Made by a program: the position numbers and the translations under genes. The notes below the pieces were generated by a model that was not told the origin of the DNA, ran no database searches, and saw only the letters and a program-made list of their open reading frames with translations. A DNA stretch of 64,000 bases. It comes from Symbiodinium natans (Eukaryota; Sar; Dinophyceae; Suessiales; Symbiodiniaceae). Below are positions 61,276 to 64,000 of this stretch, in pieces. Within the stretch, counting starts at the first letter, position 1; every line of letters begins with the position of its first letter. The stretch covers positions 47,979-111,978 of the forward strand of contig CAJNDS010000286.1 of assembly GCA_905221605.1 (NCBI GenBank), in the 5' to 3' direction.

Positions 61276-61451
61276 ATGTTTCAAGTTGAAAGGCCAACCC
61301 AGTTTTTTTGTATACTCGGCAAGCACTACACATGTCCGCGGAGGCATGACCACCTTAACGCACCCGCGAAATCTATATCCTAGTTCTCTGGAGTGACATG
61401 CGGAGTTAGGCAGCTTACATTCTCCCATATAAGCCTTGAATACATGTGCAG

Positions 61452-61485
61452 GGACAACTCTTTCAACCGCATGGCCCTAAACGAG
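61452..61485 (+). CDS. Candidate microexon (34 bp)
   Basis: Between ACATGTGCAG and GTGGGAAAAC. The frame reads DNSFNRMALNE. Good splice context on both sides, but very short. Confidence 0.25.
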
Positions 61486-61492
61486 GTGGGAA

Positions 61493-61648
61493 AACCTTCT
61501 CGTGTCCATTATCGATGGCGAGCCCTCACAAGTCTTCGAGGACGATGTGAACGCGCAGGCCAGTAGTATAGGGGCCTTAAGAATTACAACAGGGTTTTGG
61601 GGGCTATTAAAGTATATTCATATAGGGGCCATAAGGGAATACGATTAG
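61493..61648 (+). CDS. Coding-like frame of 51 codons
   Basis: The frame NLLVSIIDGEPSQVFEDDVN continues AQASSIGALRITTGF and ends at TAG. The first 25 codons are protein-like; the rest resembles AGGGGCC-type local repeats. It is close to the preceding microexon but in a different frame. Confidence 0.22.
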   Translation, partial: NLLVSIIDGEPSQVFEDDVNAQASSIGALRITTGFWGLLKYIHIGAIREYD

Positions 61649-61989
61649 TAAATTTTCCGACCCCTACATTACACGTTTTTGCATGTTTTTTGGGATTGGT
61701 GGTGAGAGCTACTTGTGGAATCAAACTCAGATCTAGTGACAATTCCAGACGGGGCAAACTAGAGAGGAATCATGAAAACGTTGCCATTGCACCCAGGCGC
61801 AGGAGACAGCATGGGACTTGCAAGCAGCAAAGCCAGAGGACCTTCCCCAGACGCAACCATCCCCGCCCCAAAACAAAGAGAGCAAACCCGAAACCCTAAC
61901 CCCTGAACCTAAACCCTAAATACAACCTTCAAAAAGGAAATCCGAAAGACTTTGAGGGTAGGGATTTATGGATTATGGATTCGGGGTTT

Positions 61990-62004
61990 AGAGAGAGAGG
62001 GAGG

Positions 62005-62036
<32 letters not shown>

Positions 62037-62095
62037 GAGAGTAAGCCAAAGACAAAGAAAGAAAGAATGAAAGAACGAAAGAAAGAAAGATAAAA
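61990..62095 (+). repeat. GA and GAAA microsatellite
   Basis: GAGAGAGA runs followed by GAAA tetramers. Confidence 0.95.
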
Positions 62096-62285
62096 AGCCC
62101 AAAACAAATCAACTCCCTCAGGCTTTAGGGCTTTGAGCCTCCAGGGATGTTTGGGGCTTAGGGTTTAGGGTTTAAGGAAATAGAGGAAATAGAGTTTAGG
62201 GTTAGAGTTAAGGGCTTAGGGGAGCCCTGAACCAGGTGGCTGTACGACAGGAAGATGCCACAGGCTGGGGTGCGGGGCTTGTCAA

Positions 62286-62341
62286 CAACCCTAAACCCTA
62301 AACCCTAAACCCTAACCCTAAACCCTAAACCCTGAACCCTA
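62286..62341 (-). repeat. ITS array, CCCTAAA orientation
   Basis: Eight units with one 6-mer slip, abutting the family H hairpin. Confidence 0.95.
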
Positions 62342-62344
62342 CCC

Positions 62345-62429
62345 AAAGGCTCCTATGTAGTAGCTTTTCGGGGTACCATACTAGAATCCACCTATAGCTA
62401 ACTCAAAAAGGCACTACATCGGAGCCTTC
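62345..62429. mobile_element. Family H hairpin
   Basis: AAAGGCTCCTATGTAGTAGC and GCACTACATCGGAGCCTT are inverted ends; the interior has GGGGTACCATACTAGAATCC. One arm matches 54,329-54,354. Confidence 0.65.
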
Positions 62430-62467
62430 AGGTAAGCCCTAAGCCCTAAACGGGATTTTGGGACGGG

Positions 62468-62515
62468 TGGTTTAGGGTTTAGGGTTTAGGGTTTAGGGTT
62501 TAGGGTTTAGGGTTT
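62468..62515 (+). repeat. ITS array, TTTAGGG orientation
   Basis: Seven perfect units. Confidence 0.97.
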
Positions 62516-62709
62516 GAGGGTGCTTCTGTTGGGAGACTGTTGGGGATGTTTAGAGTTTCGGCTTCAGGGAATCCATCTACTGTCCTTTCCTAAACCCTAA
62601 CCCTAAACCCTTCCAAAAAATATGGCCTACAGACCTGAAGTTCCATATATTCACTCTCATGCATTATCATGTTCTTCCCGCATTCAGGATGCAACTTGCC
62701 CAATGGATC

Positions 62710-62762
62710 CTAAACCCTAAACCCTGAACCCTGAACCCTAAACCCTAAACCCGAAACCCTAG
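62710..62762 (-). repeat. ITS array, CCCTAAA orientation
   Basis: Seven to eight units with CCCTGAA and CCCGAAA variants. Confidence 0.95.
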
Positions 62763-62903
62763 TCATCCCTGCGCGCTAAACCTTCTCTACCTATGAATAA
62801 TGGATATATAACTCAAATGGAAAGGGGTTCTGGGAGGGTGGGGCGATACCAAATACACGGAGAAGAAAAGGGGCCTTGCAGATCGCCGGCCCAGGCCAAT
62901 TGT

Positions 62904-62944
62904 AAACCCTAAACCCTAAACCTTAAACCCTAAACCCTAAACCA
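62904..62944 (-). repeat. ITS array, CCCTAAA orientation
   Basis: Six units; it ends as CTAAACCAAG directly before a coding-like block. Confidence 0.96.
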
Positions 62945-62947
62945 AGC

Positions 62948-63097
62948 CTGTATTCGACAAATGACTTGGCAAAGAAGTTCTTGGGGTGCGCTGTTGGGGG
63001 ACGATTCATGAAGCCCTACTCCCTGTCATGTCGAAATCCGCCCCTGGGATCAGAATCCATGTTCAGCCCGAAGTCCTTGGACAGCCTCCATTGCTAA
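62948..63097 (+). CDS. Candidate terminal exon (49 codons)
   Basis: Directly after the ITS, the frame reads LYSTNDLAKKFLGCAVGGRF then MKPYSLSCRNPPLGSESMFS and PKSLDSLHC, stopping at TAA 63,095-63,097. Balanced composition and a natural stop make it one of the better exon candidates. It may be an exon using the AAACCAAG acceptor. No family recognised. Confidence 0.32.
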   Translation: MYSTNDLAKKFLGCAVGGRFMKPYSLSCRNPPLGSESMFSPKSLDSLHC

Positions 63098-63616
63098 GTT
63101 CATAGGGTTTAGGGCATAGGATTGAGGTGTTAGGCCCCAAACCCCACAACCCTCAAACCCTTAAACCCTGAAACCTTGAACCCTAAACCCCAACCATTGA
63201 GACCCTTACATTACCTTGCAAAGTTGCGCCCCGAAGTCAAAAACGTTTCTCCCGGCAACCTCTGTCCGTAGCAACCACAAGGAGTTGGGTTTCGGTTTAG
63301 GGTTCAGGGTTGAGGGTTGAGGGTTTGTAGGATTTATGTGCCAGATGGCGATCTGGAGCGGGCCCTCAACCCCGAACCATCAACCCTGGCAAAAACAAAA
63401 CTAACCCCAATGCATGGCCCTTGACAGATTTTTGTTTATGGGGTGATGTCATGATCGCATTCAGGAAGATTCTTCAGAGGTTCAGGGTTAGGGTTTAGGG
63501 TTTAGGGTTTAGGAGGGTTTCAGGGGCCAACCCAGCTTGTCCAACGGAGGCATGCTCTCCACTGACTGGCCGCAGTGCACTCAGAAGAACGGGCCGTGGG
63601 TTTCGGGAGTACCCCA

Positions 63617-63725
63617 TGGTAGCCCAGTGGTACCCTTTACCCTTTTTGTTCTTCTGGGTTTCCTTTGAAAAGTAACCAACCAAAACAAGGGTGACCTTTG
63701 TTATAATATGGTGACTGGGCTACCA
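63617..63725. mobile_element. Family B hairpin, copy 4
   Basis: TGGTAGCCCAGTGGTACCC and GGTGACTGGGCTACCAAG are inverted ends; the interior has CCTTTTTGTTCTTCTGGGTT and AAAGTAACCAACC. Confidence 0.8.
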
Positions 63726-63744
63726 AGAAACTGAACCCTAGAAA

Positions 63745-63862
63745 GTCTAAACTTGGGATGTGCGCCCCTTATACTAACAGTCCTTTATTAGGGATGGTAG
63801 TAGGGTGTGCTATGGTCCCGATTGGGGACTGTTAGTATAAGGGGGCACATCCCTAGTCTAAA
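63745..63862. mobile_element. Family A hairpin, copy with 9-bp flanking repeat
   Basis: TTGGGATGTGCGCCCCTTAT...AAGGGGGCACATCCCT is inverted over ~35 bp, including CTAACAGTCCTTTATTAGGG. The 9-mer AGTCTAAAC lies directly on both sides (63,743-63,751 and 63,854-63,862 approximately), as a target duplication would. Confidence 0.8.
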
Positions 63863-64000
63863 CTCTAAAGCCCCGAAGCCCCAAACCCAACTAACTCAAC
63901 TCCCCTAAACCCCTCAGGCCTACGAACCCTAGAACTCCTCATGCCTAAACCCGAAACCCTAAACCCTATGGCTTAGAGGGCTTAATTACCCCTAACTTAA

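Larger units (their letters stand above)
51950..64000. other. ITS/hairpin/exon-like mosaic, right part
   Basis: Same organisation as the left and middle parts. Unlisted stretches (52,050-52,800, 53,900-54,320, 56,390-56,750, 57,080-57,370, 58,390-58,790, 61,650-61,980, 63,100-63,480) show scattered single heptamers and short open frames only. Confidence 0.8.

Noticed and set aside
1-64000. Eimeria-type coccidian genome, which also has scattered AGGGTTT repeats
   Set aside because: No abundant CAG trinucleotide repeats were seen and the spliced-leader match at 49,163 points to dinoflagellates instead.

Overview
The window looks like nuclear DNA of a dinoflagellate (or close relative such as a perkinsid). 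The strongest evidence is a 22/22-base match, as recalled, to the dinoflagellate spliced-leader (DinoSL) at 49,163-49,184, directly upstream of a coding-like segment. Plant/alveolate-type telomere heptamers (TTTAGGG/CCCTAAA) occur throughout in both orientations, which fits dinoflagellate telomeres but is not specific to them. No rRNA, tRNA, CRISPR or bacterial-type operon was recognised. No promoters or terminators could be called.

Layout. (1) 1-17,200: a mosaic of interstitial telomeric repeat arrays (ITS), short hairpin elements (100-340 bp) and short GC-rich blocks that read like isolated exons. (2) 17,260-18,243: an AT-rich stretch and a minus-strand membrane-protein exon candidate (weak SLC44 choline-transporter-like resemblance). 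(3) 18,276-33,140: three copies of a large tandem block. Each begins with an array of seven ~205-bp units carrying variable (CT)n tracts, followed by GA-rich DNA. Copies 2 and 3 add a ~2-kb module of TCA repeats, a microexon-like pair, AT-rich DNA, a 30-bp minisatellite and GGGAAA-rich DNA. A 100-N gap interrupts copy 2. Copy 3 carries a 296-bp inverted-repeat insertion that is absent from copy 2. (4) 33,190-35,830: a ~175-bp satellite, nine units forward then seven reversed, forming a giant inverted repeat. (5) 35,900-64,000: the ITS/hairpin/exon-like mosaic again, with a GC-rich non-ITS island at 49.1-51.9 kb that holds the spliced-leader-tagged, probably retroposed gene.

How it fits together. 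Several hairpin families (A-E) end in similar CTTGG...CCAAG or CTTTGG...CCAAAG sequences and look like related non-autonomous DNA elements. Some carry ITS blocks inside their arms. ITS blocks also abut exon-like segments and could supply splice signals (GTAAAC or GTTTAG donors, TTTAG acceptors). My reading is that genes here are cut into small exons by introns filled with ITS and hairpin elements. This is inference: no full gene could be assembled by eye, most protein assignments are weak, and I searched the plus strand for exon-like blocks more thoroughly than the minus strand.
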